Shown here piece after piece: positions 1-9,523 of a DNA stretch of 64,000 bases. Position numbers and translations under genes: made by a program. The DNA lies in contig NZ_CABGGS010000005.1 in assembly GCF_902158555.1 (NCBI RefSeq), positions 146,165 to 210,164 on the forward strand. The letters are read 5' to 3'. The notes under the pieces were generated by a model. It was not told the DNA's origin. It saw only the letters and a program-made list of their open reading frames with translations, and did not search any database. How positions within the stretch are numbered: the stretch's first letter is position 1; every line of letters starts with the position of its first letter. The stretch is from Klebsiella spallanzanii (GTDB lineage Bacteria; Pseudomonadota; Gammaproteobacteria; Enterobacterales; Enterobacteriaceae).

Positions 1-199
1 CCTGACGCCCGCCAGCTTTATCAATATGGCGCGTATTGAGTTCGCCAAAACGCGCCTGCGCGCCGGGGATAATATTGCCGACGTTGGCTATCAGGCCGGG
101 TTTGCCGATCAGAGCCACTTCCATAAGACCTTTGTCAGCTATACCGCCGCCACGCCGCGCCAGTATGCGCAGGGGCGATCAATATCAGACAATAATTAG
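1..199 (+). CDS. AraC-family regulator, C-terminal fragment
   Basis: The first 66 codons seen (frame from base 2, stop TAG at 197-199) are the end of an AraC/XylS DNA-binding domain. The second helix-turn-helix is recognisable in the run IADVGYQAGFADQSHFHKTF followed by TPRQYA, the usual family signature. The N-terminal effector domain lies outside the window. The LysE-type exporter gene starts 46 bases downstream on the same strand, and AraC/LysE neighbours often form a regulator-exporter pair, so this protein may control that gene; that link is inference. Confidence 0.85.
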   Translation, partial: LTPASFINMARIEFAKTRLRAGDNIADVGYQAGFADQSHFHKTFVSYTAATPRQYAQGRSISDNN

Positions 200-245
200 C
201 ATTCACGCTGGCATAGGGTGACCTCAGGTTATTACTGAGGTTGCT

Positions 246-908
246 ATGGACATACTCGCTACGCTCTTTCCTCCCGCCTTCCCCGCGCTGGCGCTTTCCC
301 ATTTCGTCGCCCTGCTGAGCCCCGGCCCGGATTTTTTCCTGCTGGTGGGCTACGCCATCCGCTATCGTCTGCGCGGCAGCGTCGGCCTGTGTATCGGCAT
401 TGCCGCCGGAAACGGTCTCTATATTATGCTGGCGATTATCGGCTGGGGGCTCCTGCGCCATGCGCCGCTGCTGTTTACGCTGATTGAACTGCTCGGTGCA
501 GCATATTTGCTGTGGATTGGCAGTCTGCTGCTAAGAAGCCGCCCGACAACGCTGGATTTACGTAGCGCCTCAGCTTCATGTCCTTCGCTGGTAAGACAGC
601 TTCTTCTGGGGCTCGGATCTTCACTGCTGAATCCGAAAAACGCGCTATTTTATCTCGCATTGATGACGTCGCTACTGGGGCCGAACGTCACCCTGGTGCA
701 GCAGGCCGTCAGCGGGGTGTGGATGACCAGCATCGTACTGATATGGGATCTGTTGCTGGTGGCGCTGATTGCGCTACCGTCAGTGCAGCGTCGTCTGTCC
801 GCCGTCGTCTGGCGAGTCGAGCGGGCGGCCGGCGGCGTGCTGATGGCTTTTGGCTGCTGGATTGTGTGGCAGTTTTTGCACGAGGCCGCCATCAAGCTAT
901 ATGCTTAA
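246..908 (+). CDS. LysE/RhtB-family amino-acid exporter
   Basis: A 220-residue inner-membrane protein with the usual length and layout of the LysE/RhtB family: six hydrophobic segments and the N-terminal signature [15 protein letters not shown] near residues 24-38. A second conserved stretch, [16 protein letters not shown], lies near residues 120-135. Family members export amino acids or related small molecules by proton exchange; the substrate cannot be read from the sequence. The stop overlaps the start region of yjiN, and the AraC-type fragment lies just upstream, suggesting local control. Confidence 0.85.
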   Translation: MDILATLFPPAFPALALSHFVALLSPGPDFFLLVGYAIRYRLRGSVGLCIGIAAGNGLYIMLAIIGWGLLRHAPLLFTLIELLGAAYLLWIGSLLLRSRPTTLDLRSASASCPSLVRQLLLGLGSSLLNPKNALFYLALMTSLLGPNVTLVQQAVSGVWMTSIVLIWDLLLVALIALPSVQRRLSAVVWRVERAAGGVLMAFGCWIVWQFLHEAAIKLYA

Positions 909-912
909 CCTT

Positions 913-2190
913 ATGGAAAAACTCGCTGAACTGAAACGCGCCAAACTGCTGGCGCTCTCGCTGCTGCTGATTGCAGTCGCTATTTTTATCACTACCCTCG
1001 TGCTGCCGCCAACGCCGTGGGTCGGTGCGCTGAAGGCTATCTCCGAAGCGGCAATGGTCGGCGCGCTGGCGGACTGGTTCGCGGTGGTGGCGCTATTTCG
1101 CCGTATTCCGCTGCCGTTCGTTTCTCGACATACGGCGATTATCCCGCGCAATAAAGACCGGATTGCCGATAATCTTGGCTATTTCGTGCAGGAGAAATTT
1201 CTCGATACTCCGTCGCTGGTCGCGCTGATCCGCCGCTATGAACCGGCGCTGATGCTCGGCAACTGGTTCAGCCAGCCGGATAACGCTCGCCGGGTCGGTC
1301 AGCACCTGTTGCAGGTCATGAGCGGCTTTCTGGAACTGACCGACGATGCGCGCATCCAGCGCCTGCTGCGTCGGGCGGTGCACAAAGCCATTGATAAGGT
1401 CGATTTAACCCAAACCAGCGCCATGATGCTGGAGGGGCTAACCCGCGACAACCGCCATCAGAAGCTGCTGGATTCGCTGATTAGCCAGCTCATCGCTCTA
1501 CTACAGCGCGACAGTTCGCGGGCGTTTATTGCCCGTGGGATCGTCCGCTGGCTGGAGACCGAACATCCGCTAAAAGCTAAACTGTTGCCCACCGAATGGT
1601 TGGGCGAACACAGCGCCGAAATGGTCACCGACGCGGTCAATACGCTGCTTGATGAGGTGACTCAGGATCGCACGCATCAGATTCGCCAGGCCTTCGATCG
1701 CACTGCACTCAAGCTGATCGACAGCCTGAAATCCGATCCGCAGATGGCGGAAAAAGCAGATAACATCAAGGCATGGCTAAAAAACGACGAGGCTTTTAAT
1801 CGCTATCTTGGCGAGGTGTGGGCCGACCTGCGCGGCTGGATCAAAAACGACGTTAATCGCGAGGATTCACGCATTAAGCAGCGCATTGCCGAAGCCGGGC
1901 AGTGGTTTGGCGAAACGCTGCTCCACGATGAGGCGCTGCGCGAGTCGCTGAACGAGCATCTTGAACAGGCGGCGCATCGGGTGGCCCCGGAGTTTGCGGC
2001 CTTCCTGACCCGTCATATCAGCGATACGGTCAAAAGCTGGGACTCACGCGACATGTCGCGGCAGATCGAACTGAACATTGGTAAAGATCTGCAGTTTATC
2101 CGCATCAACGGTACGCTGGTCGGCGGCACTATCGGTCTGGTGCTATGGCTGTTTTCACAAATACCGTCACTGCTGCACCTCCATATTTAA
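913..2190 (+). CDS. yjiN: YjiN, DUF445 inner-membrane protein
   Basis: This 425-residue protein matches E. coli YjiN along its length as I recall it, with the same opening MEKLAEL-type sequence, which is why I place the start at 913 rather than at the ATG at 901 that overlaps the exporter stop. There are hydrophobic segments near residues 12-35 and at the C-terminus ([18 protein letters not shown]), with a long helical, probably cytoplasmic or periplasmic, middle. The DUF445 motif [19 protein letters not shown] is clear. Function in E. coli is not settled. It may be co-transcribed with the LysE gene. Confidence 0.9.
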   Translation: MEKLAELKRAKLLALSLLLIAVAIFITTLVLPPTPWVGALKAISEAAMVGALADWFAVVALFRRIPLPFVSRHTAIIPRNKDRIADNLGYFVQEKFLDTPSLVALIRRYEPALMLGNWFSQPDNARRVGQHLLQVMSGFLELTDDARIQRLLRRAVHKAIDKVDLTQTSAMMLEGLTRDNRHQKLLDSLISQLIALLQRDSSRAFIARGIVRWLETEHPLKAKLLPTEWLGEHSAEMVTDAVNTLLDEVTQDRTHQIRQAFDRTALKLIDSLKSDPQMAEKADNIKAWLKNDEAFNRYLGEVWADLRGWIKNDVNREDSRIKQRIAEAGQWFGETLLHDEALRESLNEHLEQAAHRVAPEFAAFLTRHISDTVKSWDSRDMSRQIELNIGKDLQFIRINGTLVGGTIGLVLWLFSQIPSLLHLHI

Positions 2191-2362
2191 TATAAATGAT
2201 TGTTTCAAATACATATTTATCATAAATATAAATTAACACCTGAAAAGGTATGGATATTTCTGTTGACCCTAAATTTATTGCAGTGTGAAGTGCTGGAATA
2301 GTGCGCGCCGGTTAAGCGTGCATCGCTGTTTTATCGCGCAAAACTCAACAAGGAGCCCACTG

Positions 2363-3607
2363 ATGTTGCAATGGATATCCCGTTTTTTCGCCCGCCATTC
2401 CGCCACGCTGTTCTTCCCGGCAGCGCTGATTCTGTATGATTTCGCGGCTTATCTGACCACCGACCTTATCCAGCCAGGTATCATCCATGTGGTGCGCGAT
2501 TTCAACGCTGACGTGGCGCTGGCCCCCGCATCGGTGAGCCTGTATATGGCCGGCGGCATGGCGCTACAGTGGCTGCTAGGACCGCTTTCAGACCGTATTG
2601 GCCGCCGCCCGGTGCTGCTGACCGGCGCGCTGATCTTTACTCTTGCCTGCTTTGCGACCCTGTTCACCACCTCGATGGAGCAGTTTCTCGCCGTGCGCTT
2701 TATTCAGGGCACCAGCATCTGCTTTATCGCCACGGTCGGCTACGTCACCATACAGGAGGCCTTCGGCCAGACAAAAGGCATTAAGCTGATGGCGATTATT
2801 ACCTCGATCGTGCTGATAGCGCCGATTATCGGCCCGCTCTCGGGCGCGGCGCTAATGCACTTCGTCCACTGGAAAGTGCTGTTCGGGATTATTGCCGCAA
2901 TGGGGTTTATCGCCTGGCTGGGACTGCTGCTGAATATGCCGGAAACCGTGCGGCGCAGCGAGGTTCCTTTTAGCGCCAGCGGCGTGCTCCGCGATTTCCG
3001 CGATGTCTTTCACAACCGCATCTTTCTGTTCGGCGCCGCCACGCTCTCGCTGAGCTACATCCCGCTGATGAGCTGGGTTGCGGTCTCGCCGGTTATCCTG
3101 ATTGACGATGGCGGATTGACCACCGCTGAGTTCGCCTGGACCCAGGTGCCAATATTCAGTTCCGTCATTATCGCCAACCTGTCGGTGGCGCGCTGGGTAA
3201 AAGACCCCGCCCGCCCGCGCTTTATCTGGCACGCTGTACCCATCCAGATGACCGGGCTGGCCATGCTGATCCTCGGCAATCTGCTGTGGCCGCACGTCTG
3301 GCTGTGGTCGGTGCTGGGCACCTGTTTCTATGCCTTCGGCATCGGGCTGGTTTTCCCGACGCTGTTCCGCTTTACCCTGTTTTCTAACGATCTACCAAAA
3401 GGCACCGTTTCCGCTTCGCTGAACATCGTGATCCTCAGCGTCAGCGCGCTCTCCATCGAAGCGGCACGCTGGCTGTGGTTTCACGGCGGCAGACTACCTT
3501 TCCATCTGCTGGGCGTTGCGGCAGGGATCGCTGCTGCATTTTGTCTGGCAGGGTTGTTAAGCCGGATCCGCCAGCGCCCGGAAACTGCGCTGGCACAAGA
3601 GCCGTAA
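2363..3607 (+). CDS. mdtM: MdtM-type MFS multidrug transporter
   Basis: A 414-residue major facilitator with 12 hydrophobic segments, close to E. coli MdtM (YjiO), a drug/proton and Na+(K+)/proton antiporter. The antiporter motif between TM2 and TM3 is seen as [16 protein letters not shown] near residue 75, and motif D2/C-like residues occur in TM5 ([11 protein letters not shown]). The start at 2363 is preceded by AGGAG at 2351-2355. An upstream in-frame ATG at 2285 would add a stretch unlike the family and lacks a ribosome site. In E. coli mdtM also neighbours yjiN. Confidence 0.9.
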   Translation: MLQWISRFFARHSATLFFPAALILYDFAAYLTTDLIQPGIIHVVRDFNADVALAPASVSLYMAGGMALQWLLGPLSDRIGRRPVLLTGALIFTLACFATLFTTSMEQFLAVRFIQGTSICFIATVGYVTIQEAFGQTKGIKLMAIITSIVLIAPIIGPLSGAALMHFVHWKVLFGIIAAMGFIAWLGLLLNMPETVRRSEVPFSASGVLRDFRDVFHNRIFLFGAATLSLSYIPLMSWVAVSPVILIDDGGLTTAEFAWTQVPIFSSVIIANLSVARWVKDPARPRFIWHAVPIQMTGLAMLILGNLLWPHVWLWSVLGTCFYAFGIGLVFPTLFRFTLFSNDLPKGTVSASLNIVILSVSALSIEAARWLWFHGGRLPFHLLGVAAGIAAAFCLAGLLSRIRQRPETALAQEP

Positions 3608-3619
3608 TAGCAAGGCGCG

Positions 3620-4246
3620 CTACTCCACGGTCCAGGCTTCGCTAAAGCTCTCGTCGGCGAATAGCTCCGTCAGGCCGCTGATCTGTTTCAGGCGCAGCAC
3701 TTCATCGGCATCCATACCGAGCTCTTCGCCAATGCGCCGATCGTCCCATCCCTGACGGTGTAAATCGCGGACGATATCCGACATGGCCGCGATCTGGTGC
3801 TTTCCTCTGGCGCGATTATGCCGAATCGTGGCGGCAATACGTTCTTTCTGCCCCTCGCGTTCAGCATTAATCAGGGTCACCGGAAGATAGCCATGCAGGC
3901 GTCGACTCAGCTCCGGGCGCGTCTTACCAATCAGGTGGCGATGAAAACCATCCACGACCAGATGCCGCCGCTGCTGGTAGGCCACCACCACCGGTTGGGT
4001 GAAACCATCCAGTTCGATGGATCGCTCCAGAAGTTTCTTTTCTACCGTCGCCATCACGTTAGGATTATAGTCATTTGCCTCTACCGTTTTGGATTCGACC
4101 CACAGCACGCAGTCAACCGGTTCGCGACAAAACGGGCTGTGCTGATGAATCAGGCTCTTCAGCTCGTTAATCGCTTTGATTTTCAGGTCAAGATCGTCAA
4201 ACGACTCAAGATATTCGATCACTGTTTTAGCCACATCCGGTGACAT
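3620..4246 (-). CDS. ybdM: ParB-like nuclease-domain protein (YbdM/IbrB family)
   Basis: A 208-residue protein with the ParB/Srx-like fold: VEANDYNPNVM, SIELDGFTQPVVV and VVDGFHRHLIG mark the domain, and a helix-turn-helix-like segment follows (GWDDRRIGEELGMDADEVLRLKQ). The ATG at 4246 shares its first base with the TGA of the upstream ybdN homologue, and a GGAGGA lies seven bases before it, so the two are translationally coupled. The longer GTG start at 4261 is less likely. Homologues IbrA/IbrB work together as regulators of eib genes in some E. coli; whether this pair regulates anything here is unknown. Confidence 0.85.
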   Translation of the reverse strand: MSPDVAKTVIEYLESFDDLDLKIKAINELKSLIHQHSPFCREPVDCVLWVESKTVEANDYNPNVMATVEKKLLERSIELDGFTQPVVVAYQQRRHLVVDGFHRHLIGKTRPELSRRLHGYLPVTLINAEREGQKERIAATIRHNRARGKHQIAAMSDIVRDLHRQGWDDRRIGEELGMDADEVLRLKQISGLTELFADESFSEAWTVE

Positions 4247-5457
4247 CAGAGCGTCCTCCACTCTTTACGTTTATTGCTCATAAGCCGACAGTACCGTTCA
4301 TAGTGCTTAGGCTGCGTCGGGCTGAATGACAGCATTCGGCACCAGAAATCGTTTTTCAGCAACGTTTTGCAAATCCGCCGCCATGAGGGAACATCGCGAT
4401 AGCCGAGATCTTTTTCCTGCTCATCGGGGATATCGTCGGGGAAACCACGGGTCTGGTACCAGTGTAGATAGATGGCGATTTTATTGCGGTAATGTTCAGC
4501 GGTTTTTTCCGGCATGCTGTCGAGCAGGAAGAGCGCATACTCACGCCAGCTAAAGTGCGCGGGCTTGCGGATTTTCGTCTTCAGAGCAAAGTAGTCGCCG
4601 CTGGCGTTGGCGTAAATCGCGCCGCTATGTGCGCCGCATACTCGTCGGCACATGCGCTCCCACGTCTCCGGCTCCAGAATGTGATACAGCCATAGACCGC
4701 GCCGCTGCTCAGGGCCAAAAGGCTCGCAGACGCGCATATTCTTTAGCGGTACTCCGGCGCGATGCATCAGGTCATAAAGCGGGTTGTAGGGCAGTCTCGA
4801 CTTGTGGTTAAAAATCCAGATATCGCGAGTACGCCAGTCATAGAGCGGATAGCAGGTATAGCTGAACCCCTCAGGCGAGGCGGTCGTCCAGGGCTTATCC
4901 TCCTCAAAACGCAGTTTAGTTGGCGAGGTCAGCGCCATATAGCGATGCAGCGACTCATCGGTACGAATACCGATTAGCGAAGCGAGACTCCGGCCCGCTG
5001 CCAGCCAGTGCGAGAACGCTGGAACAAAAGCTTCAAACGTCATTTCGGGCTGATAAAAAGGAAAAAAACCGGCACCGGTGATCGCGTCATCGGGCGGTTG
5101 CCTCACCCATTCCGCTCCGGCCCGCCAGGCAACCCATTCCGGCTCATGCTGCGATACGCCGCTCACCGTCGTCATGGGCAGCGCCACCCAGTAGAACTGG
5201 CTCACCACGTCCTGGTAGCGGTTTTTCATATTTTGCACGTGCTGGATAGTTAATAAATACTGCGCTTCCCAATCCACGAACAATACCGCAAACTTTTTCC
5301 CTTTTTGACGCGCGACCACCGCCGCCAGATGAAATAATACCGTTGAATCTTTACCGCCGGAGAAAGATAAACAAACCTGCTCGAAAGTATCAAACACCCA
5401 ATCCAGGCGCATCAGAGCAGCGTCAAAAACATTCATATTCAGTTTTACGCGTTTCAT
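4246..5457 (-). CDS. ybdN: PAPS-reductase-like PP-loop protein (YbdN/IbrA family)
   Basis: A 403-residue protein with the PP-loop ATP-pyrophosphatase motif SFSGGKDSTVLFHLA near residues 32-46, as in phosphoadenosine phosphosulfate reductases, followed by a DUF3440-type C-terminal half. It is first in a two-gene operon with the ParB-like gene. PP-loop enzymes adenylate or reduce sulfur-linked substrates, and relatives occur with phosphorothioation genes, but no dnd genes are nearby, so a role in DNA sulfur modification is not supported. It probably acts with its partner as in IbrA/IbrB. Confidence 0.85.
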   Translation of the reverse strand: MKRVKLNMNVFDAALMRLDWVFDTFEQVCLSFSGGKDSTVLFHLAAVVARQKGKKFAVLFVDWEAQYLLTIQHVQNMKNRYQDVVSQFYWVALPMTTVSGVSQHEPEWVAWRAGAEWVRQPPDDAITGAGFFPFYQPEMTFEAFVPAFSHWLAAGRSLASLIGIRTDESLHRYMALTSPTKLRFEEDKPWTTASPEGFSYTCYPLYDWRTRDIWIFNHKSRLPYNPLYDLMHRAGVPLKNMRVCEPFGPEQRRGLWLYHILEPETWERMCRRVCGAHSGAIYANASGDYFALKTKIRKPAHFSWREYALFLLDSMPEKTAEHYRNKIAIYLHWYQTRGFPDDIPDEQEKDLGYRDVPSWRRICKTLLKNDFWCRMLSFSPTQPKHYERYCRLMSNKRKEWRTL

Positions 5458-5814
5458 CCTTCACCCCTGATAAATGAATCGCCTTCAGAATGTACTTATC
5501 AATAAATTCCGTAAACAAAATAACCTGTAAATCAGGTCCATAGATTATTCAACCAGATACCAACATGCTGAAAAAAAGCGAGCGCAACTAAATGTTATTC
5601 ACATCAGAAAATCATATTATCCCATTTAAATTCATAACGTTATGAGAAACGGCCTTATTCTCTTCATTTAATGCAAAAGAGTGTGATCTTGATCACACTT
5701 ACCACCTGATTTATTTTATCAATATCATTTCTGGCCAAAAACACCCCCCGTCTTTCCAGAATTAGATATAATTCCAGACCAGTTTAAAGATGACGATATT
5801 TATTAAGGAACGAT
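5458..5814. other. Divergent intergenic region with CRP-dependent promoter
   Basis: This 357-base AT-rich gap separates ybdN (minus) from the DUF2164 gene (plus). It holds a perfect CRP site (separate entry) and a good -10 hexamer TATAAT at 5767-5772 with no recognisable -35 (a run of C lies there). The start codon at 5815 is preceded by AAGGA. No RNA gene or coding sequence is seen. Confidence 0.6.
5682..5697 (+). promoter_or_regulatory. Consensus CRP-binding site
   Basis: TGTGATCTTGATCACA matches the CRP consensus TGTGA-N6-TCACA in all ten defining positions, and the symmetry extends outward. If transcription begins about seven bases after the TATAAT at 5767-5772, the site is centred near -90, on the same helix face as class I CRP sites (near -92). 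The promoter lacks a -35, as expected for an activator-dependent promoter of the DUF2164-yjiM-yjiL-DUF3343 genes. It could also act on the divergent ybdN. Confidence 0.8.
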
Positions 5815-6054
5815 ATGAGCGATATAGACCTCAGCCCGGCACAACGCGATCTTCTGCGCGAGAAGCTGTGTAAATACTGCGAAGAGAATTTTGAACTGGA
5901 GCTGGAGCAATTTGACGCCGAATTCTTTGTCGACTTTATCGCAAAAGAACTGGGGCCGATGTTTTATAACGCCGGGATTGATACAGCGATTGCGACTCAC
6001 GTTGCCTGGAGCGATCGGATTCAGGAAGAGATGGATCTGAAAAAAGTCTACTAG
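5815..6054 (+). CDS. DUF2164 family protein
   Basis: A small acidic protein of 79 residues, the usual length for DUF2164, with the conserved pattern LREKLCKYCEENFELELEQF and FVDFIAKELGPMFYNAGI. Function is unknown. It is the first gene after the CRP-controlled promoter and is followed 81 bases later by yjiM; that gap (6055-6135) shows GGGGAAGGA before the yjiM start and the small inverted repeat CTCCCGTGTACGGGGA, not a strong terminator. It probably shares the transcript with yjiML. Confidence 0.8.
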   Translation: MSDIDLSPAQRDLLREKLCKYCEENFELELEQFDAEFFVDFIAKELGPMFYNAGIDTAIATHVAWSDRIQEEMDLKKVY

Positions 6055-6135
6055 CGGGAGATCAATAAACACGCATAGTTTTCATGGTTATAATGCGGCT
6101 TCTTTCATCATCTCCCGTGTACGGGGAAGGAAATC

Positions 6136-7287
6136 ATGTCGCTTATCACCGATCTACCCGCCATTTTTGACCAGTTCTCCGAAGCCCGCCAGAAGGGCTT
6201 TCTTACGGTCATGGATCTTAAAGAGCAAAATATCCCGCTGGTTGGCACCTACTGCACCTTTATGCCGCAGGAGATCCCGCTGGCCGCAGGGGCGGTAGTC
6301 GTTTCACTGTGCTCCACCTCCGACGAGACTATCGAAGAGGCGGAAAAGGATTTGCCGCGCAACCTCTGTCCGCTGATTAAAAGCAGCTACGGCTTTGGCA
6401 AAACCGACAAATGCCCCTACTTCTACTTTTCCGACCTCGTCGTGGGCGAAACCACCTGCGACGGCAAAAAGAAAATGTATGAGTACATGGCCGAATTCAA
6501 AGCCGTGCACGTCATGCAGCTACCTAACAGCGCCAACGACGACGCCTCGCGGGCGCTGTGGAAAGCAGAAATCCTGCGCCTGCAACGGGCGGTAGAAGAC
6601 CGCTTCGGCACGCCCATTACCGAAGCCGCGCTGCGCGAGGCAATTATCCTCAAGAACCGTGAACGTCGGGCGCTGGCGAACTTCTATCGCGTCGGGCAGC
6701 TCAACCCACCCGCGCTCAGCGGCAGCGATATCTTAAAAGTGGTCTACGGCGCAACTTTCCGCTTCGACAAAGAGGCGCTGATTAACGAACTCAACAGCAT
6801 GGCCGAGCGGGTTCGCCAGGAATGGCAAGAGGGCAAACGGCTGGAAGCGCGACCGCGCATTCTTATCACTGGCTGCCCGATAGGTGGCGCGGCGGAAAAA
6901 GTGGTGAAAGCGATTGAGGACAACGGCGGCTGGGTGGTCGGTTTTGAAAACTGCACCGGCGCCAAAGCCACCGAGCGTTGCGTCGAAGAAACCGGTGATG
7001 TTTACGACGCCCTGACCGACAAATACCTCGCCATCGGCTGCTCCTGCATCTCGCCGAACGACCAGCGCTTAACCCTGCTCAGCCAGATGGTAGAAGAGTA
7101 CCAGGCCGACGGCGTGGTAGATGTGATATTGCAGGCCTGCCACACCTACGCGGTGGAATCGCTGGCGATTAAGCGCCACGTGCGCAATCAGCACAACATT
7201 CCCTATATCGCCATTGAGACCGACTATTCGACAGCGGATATCGGTCAGCTCAGCACCCGCGTCGCGGCCTTTATTGAAATGCTGTAG
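6136..7287 (+). CDS. yjiM: YjiM, 2-hydroxyacyl-CoA dehydratase/double-cubane cluster family protein
   Basis: A 383-residue protein of the HgdB/HgdC dehydratase superfamily, matching E. coli YjiM in size and place next to yjiL. Cysteines likely to bind iron-sulfur clusters are seen in YCTFMPQE, LCPLIKSSYGF, DKCPYFYF, TGCPIGG, ENCTGA and QACHTYAVE. Known relatives include the (R)-2-hydroxyacyl-CoA dehydratases and the double-cubane cluster proteins, which receive electrons at very low potential from an ATP-driven activator. As only one catalytic subunit is present, the double-cubane type fits better than a two-subunit dehydratase; this is inference, and the substrate is unknown. Confidence 0.85.
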   Translation: MSLITDLPAIFDQFSEARQKGFLTVMDLKEQNIPLVGTYCTFMPQEIPLAAGAVVVSLCSTSDETIEEAEKDLPRNLCPLIKSSYGFGKTDKCPYFYFSDLVVGETTCDGKKKMYEYMAEFKAVHVMQLPNSANDDASRALWKAEILRLQRAVEDRFGTPITEAALREAIILKNRERRALANFYRVGQLNPPALSGSDILKVVYGATFRFDKEALINELNSMAERVRQEWQEGKRLEARPRILITGCPIGGAAEKVVKAIEDNGGWVVGFENCTGAKATERCVEETGDVYDALTDKYLAIGCSCISPNDQRLTLLSQMVEEYQADGVVDVILQACHTYAVESLAIKRHVRNQHNIPYIAIETDYSTADIGQLSTRVAAFIEML

Positions 7288-7296
7288 GGGGCATGA

Positions 7297-8064
7297 GTGA
7301 CGTTTACCGTAGGGATTGATTCCGGCTCCACCGCCACCAAAGGCATTCTGCTCCAGGACGGCGCTATACAACGCCGTTTTCTCTGCCCGACGCCATTTCG
7401 CCCCGCCGATGCCATCGTGGAAGCGTGGGAAACGCTCTGCGCCGGGCTGGATGAACGCCCGTTTTTAACCTTAACCGGCTACGGTCGCCAACTGGTGGAC
7501 TTTGCCGATAAACAGGTAACTGAGATCTCCTGCCACGGTCTCGGCGCGCGCTTGCTCGCTCCGGAGACCCGCACGGTTATCGATATTGGCGGCCAGGACA
7601 GCAAGGTTATCCAGTTGGATGATGACGGCAACCTCACCGACTTTCTGATGAATGACAAATGCGCAGCGGGCACCGGACGCTTTCTGGAGGTTATCTCGCG
7701 CACCCTCGGGGCCAGCGTCGAACAGCTCGACAGCATCACCGAAGGCGTCGAGCCGCATGCGATTACCAGCATGTGCACGGTGTTCGCCGAATCCGAGGTC
7801 ATCAGCCTGCGTTCAGCCGGGGTACCGCCGGAGGCCATTCTCGCCGGAGTGATCAACGCCATGGCCCGGCGTAGCGCCAATTTTATTGGTCGTCTGTCGG
7901 CGCAGGGCCCGCTGTTGTTTACCGGCGGCGTCAGCCACTGTGCGGCGTTCGCGCGAATGCTGGAAGGCCACGTCGGCATGGCGGTACATACCCATCCCGA
8001 CGCCCAGTTCGCCGGAGCGATCGGTGCAGCGCTGATCGGTTTACGTCAAAGGAGCCGCAGATGA
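7297..8064 (+). CDS. yjiL: YjiL, BadF/BadG/HgdC-type ATPase activator
   Basis: A 255-residue ASKHA-fold ATPase starting with GTG. It shows TVGIDSGSTATKGILL at the N-terminus, TVIDIGGQDSKVI near residue 90, and the cluster cysteines in NDKCAAGTGRF and SMCTVFAESEVI that bridge a [4Fe-4S] at a dimer interface in HgdC. Such proteins use ATP to push an electron into the partner cluster protein, here YjiM. The gene lies nine bases after yjiM, and its end overlaps the next start (ATGA). Confidence 0.9.
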   Translation: MTFTVGIDSGSTATKGILLQDGAIQRRFLCPTPFRPADAIVEAWETLCAGLDERPFLTLTGYGRQLVDFADKQVTEISCHGLGARLLAPETRTVIDIGGQDSKVIQLDDDGNLTDFLMNDKCAAGTGRFLEVISRTLGASVEQLDSITEGVEPHAITSMCTVFAESEVISLRSAGVPPEAILAGVINAMARRSANFIGRLSAQGPLLFTGGVSHCAAFARMLEGHVGMAVHTHPDAQFAGAIGAALIGLRQRSRR

Positions 8065-8330
8065 CGGAATATCTGTTTTTATTTCACTCAACGGTGGGCG
8101 TGGTGCGCACCCGCAAAGCCTTGCAGGCAGCGGGAATGACCTTCCGGGTGAAGGACATTCCGCGCCAGCTGCGCGGCGGCTGCGGACTGTGCATTTATCT
8201 GAGCTGTGAACCCGGTGAGGAACAGCGGTGGGTTGTTGCAGGTGAAACGGAAGCGATTTACCGTGTCGATGAAGGAGCTTTTATGCTCCTCCATGCGCTC
8301 CCATCTACGACAAACCTCACTGATAGTTAA
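8061..8330 (+). CDS. DUF3343 small protein
   Basis: An 89-residue protein of the DUF3343 family, recognised by LFLFHSTVGVVRTRKALQAAG and by the cysteine pair region LRGGCGLCIYLSCEP. Family members are thought to be sulfur- or redox-handling thiol proteins; no activity is proven. Its ATG overlaps the yjiL stop by four bases, so it is translationally coupled and likely serves the YjiM/YjiL system. The last 14 bases overlap tail to tail with the fimbrial adhesin gene on the other strand. Confidence 0.8.
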   Translation: MTEYLFLFHSTVGVVRTRKALQAAGMTFRVKDIPRQLRGGCGLCIYLSCEPGEEQRWVVAGETEAIYRVDEGAFMLLHALPSTTNLTDS

Positions 8331-9504
8331 GCGTAAATTCGACCGCCGTATCGGCCTTACCTGCCCGCAGCGTACTTTCATTGTTGCGGGCGTAGCGCGC
8401 TTTGAGCGGTATTGCGTAGCTGGCGGTGGATTGCTGTAACGTCAGTCCCGAGTCGGTCAGCGTATTGGCTTTCGAATTGGTCAACACATTCACGTTTTCG
8501 CGATTTTGTATCTCAAGACACATGCCTTTTGCCATATCGGTATCATCAGTCAGCGCTGCGCACTCGCCGCCCGTCGCCAGCGTTTGATAGCCACTGACCG
8601 GATTAAGCAAAAATCCAATGCTATTAGCCATGTCTGGCGCGCCTATCGTATAGTCGGTCGAACTTCTCCAGCGAATCACCGCCGTCGACGAAGAGTCCGA
8701 TGCATTACGGTTGTAGCGTCCGTACATCGGCGGGCAGTTCAGGAGATTGATATTGAAATCCACCCATTCGGTGGTCGTCGATTCCGCAATCGAATGTTCT
8801 CCCATGGGCACCGTGACATCCGGCGTCTGGCAGGTACCGGCAACGACATTCACTGAACCAGAAATATACCAACGGTAACCGTAGTCCCTGGTCATATCAG
8901 TCGTGTTCGTCGCCTGAGCAGAGCGAGTAATCGCCGGGTAGTTGAACGCCACCGACCAGACCCCCGGAGAGATATCCCCGACCTTAACCAGCAGAAGTTC
9001 AAACGCCTGATCGGTATACACCGAGCCAAAAGGCGTGGCTTCCACATCAGAGATTTTCGTTTGCAGAGTGGAGGAGTCCGGTAACCCAAATAACGATGTT
9101 GAATTATTATTATAGGTAACGGTGACAACCATCCCAATGCCGGAAACCCCCGTACTGTAAACATTAAATCCCCGATACTGGCCAACGATCGCAGGCAGCG
9201 CCCCTTCAATATTTAACGCATGGACCAGCTTAATATATTCCCCACCAGACACGTTCGAAATACAGCCATCGACACCGATGAGCTGCGTATCGGCATCATA
9301 AATGTACTGTCTGTAAAGTACCGATCCCACAGGCAAATCGCGTAACGCCGAAACCGTCGTACCTTTGCCTAATACCGAGACACTTTTTTCAATATAAGAC
9401 GTACGGCCAGAATAATTTTTCGCACAGGTAATCGAAGCGGACGAAACAAACGGCAGCAGTAATAATCCCGCTAATCCCCATCGTAGCCAGCTTTTCATCG
9501 GCAT
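8317..9504 (-). CDS. Two-domain fimbrial tip adhesin
   Basis: A protein of about 395 residues, last gene of a four-gene chaperone-usher operon. A signal peptide is clear (MKSWLRWGLAGLLLLPFVSSA). The N-terminal 200 residues resemble no named lectin that I recognise; the C-terminal pilin domain has the pilin cysteine TCQTPDVTVPMG and ends VEFTLNYQ, the donor-strand type end. Size and last place in the operon indicate a FimH-like tip adhesin. Start may be the ATG at 9504 or 9507; GGGAGGG just upstream fits both. Confidence 0.8.
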   Translation of the reverse strand: MPMKSWLRWGLAGLLLLPFVSSASITCAKNYSGRTSYIEKSVSVLGKGTTVSALRDLPVGSVLYRQYIYDADTQLIGVDGCISNVSGGEYIKLVHALNIEGALPAIVGQYRGFNVYSTGVSGIGMVVTVTYNNNSTSLFGLPDSSTLQTKISDVEATPFGSVYTDQAFELLLVKVGDISPGVWSVAFNYPAITRSAQATNTTDMTRDYGYRWYISGSVNVVAGTCQTPDVTVPMGEHSIAESTTTEWVDFNINLLNCPPMYGRYNRNASDSSSTAVIRWRSSTDYTIGAPDMANSIGFLLNPVSGYQTLATGGECAALTDDTDMAKGMCLEIQNRENVNVLTNSKANTLTDSGLTLQQSTASYAIPLKARYARNNESTLRAGKADTAVEFTLNYQ

Positions 9505-9523
9505 CATTAACCCTCCCTGGAGG

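Noticed and set aside
4246..5457. DNA phosphorothioation (dnd) locus suggested by the PP-loop protein
   Set aside because: No dndB, C, D or E gene is near; the partner is a ParB-like protein as in the YbdN/YbdM and IbrA/IbrB pairs.
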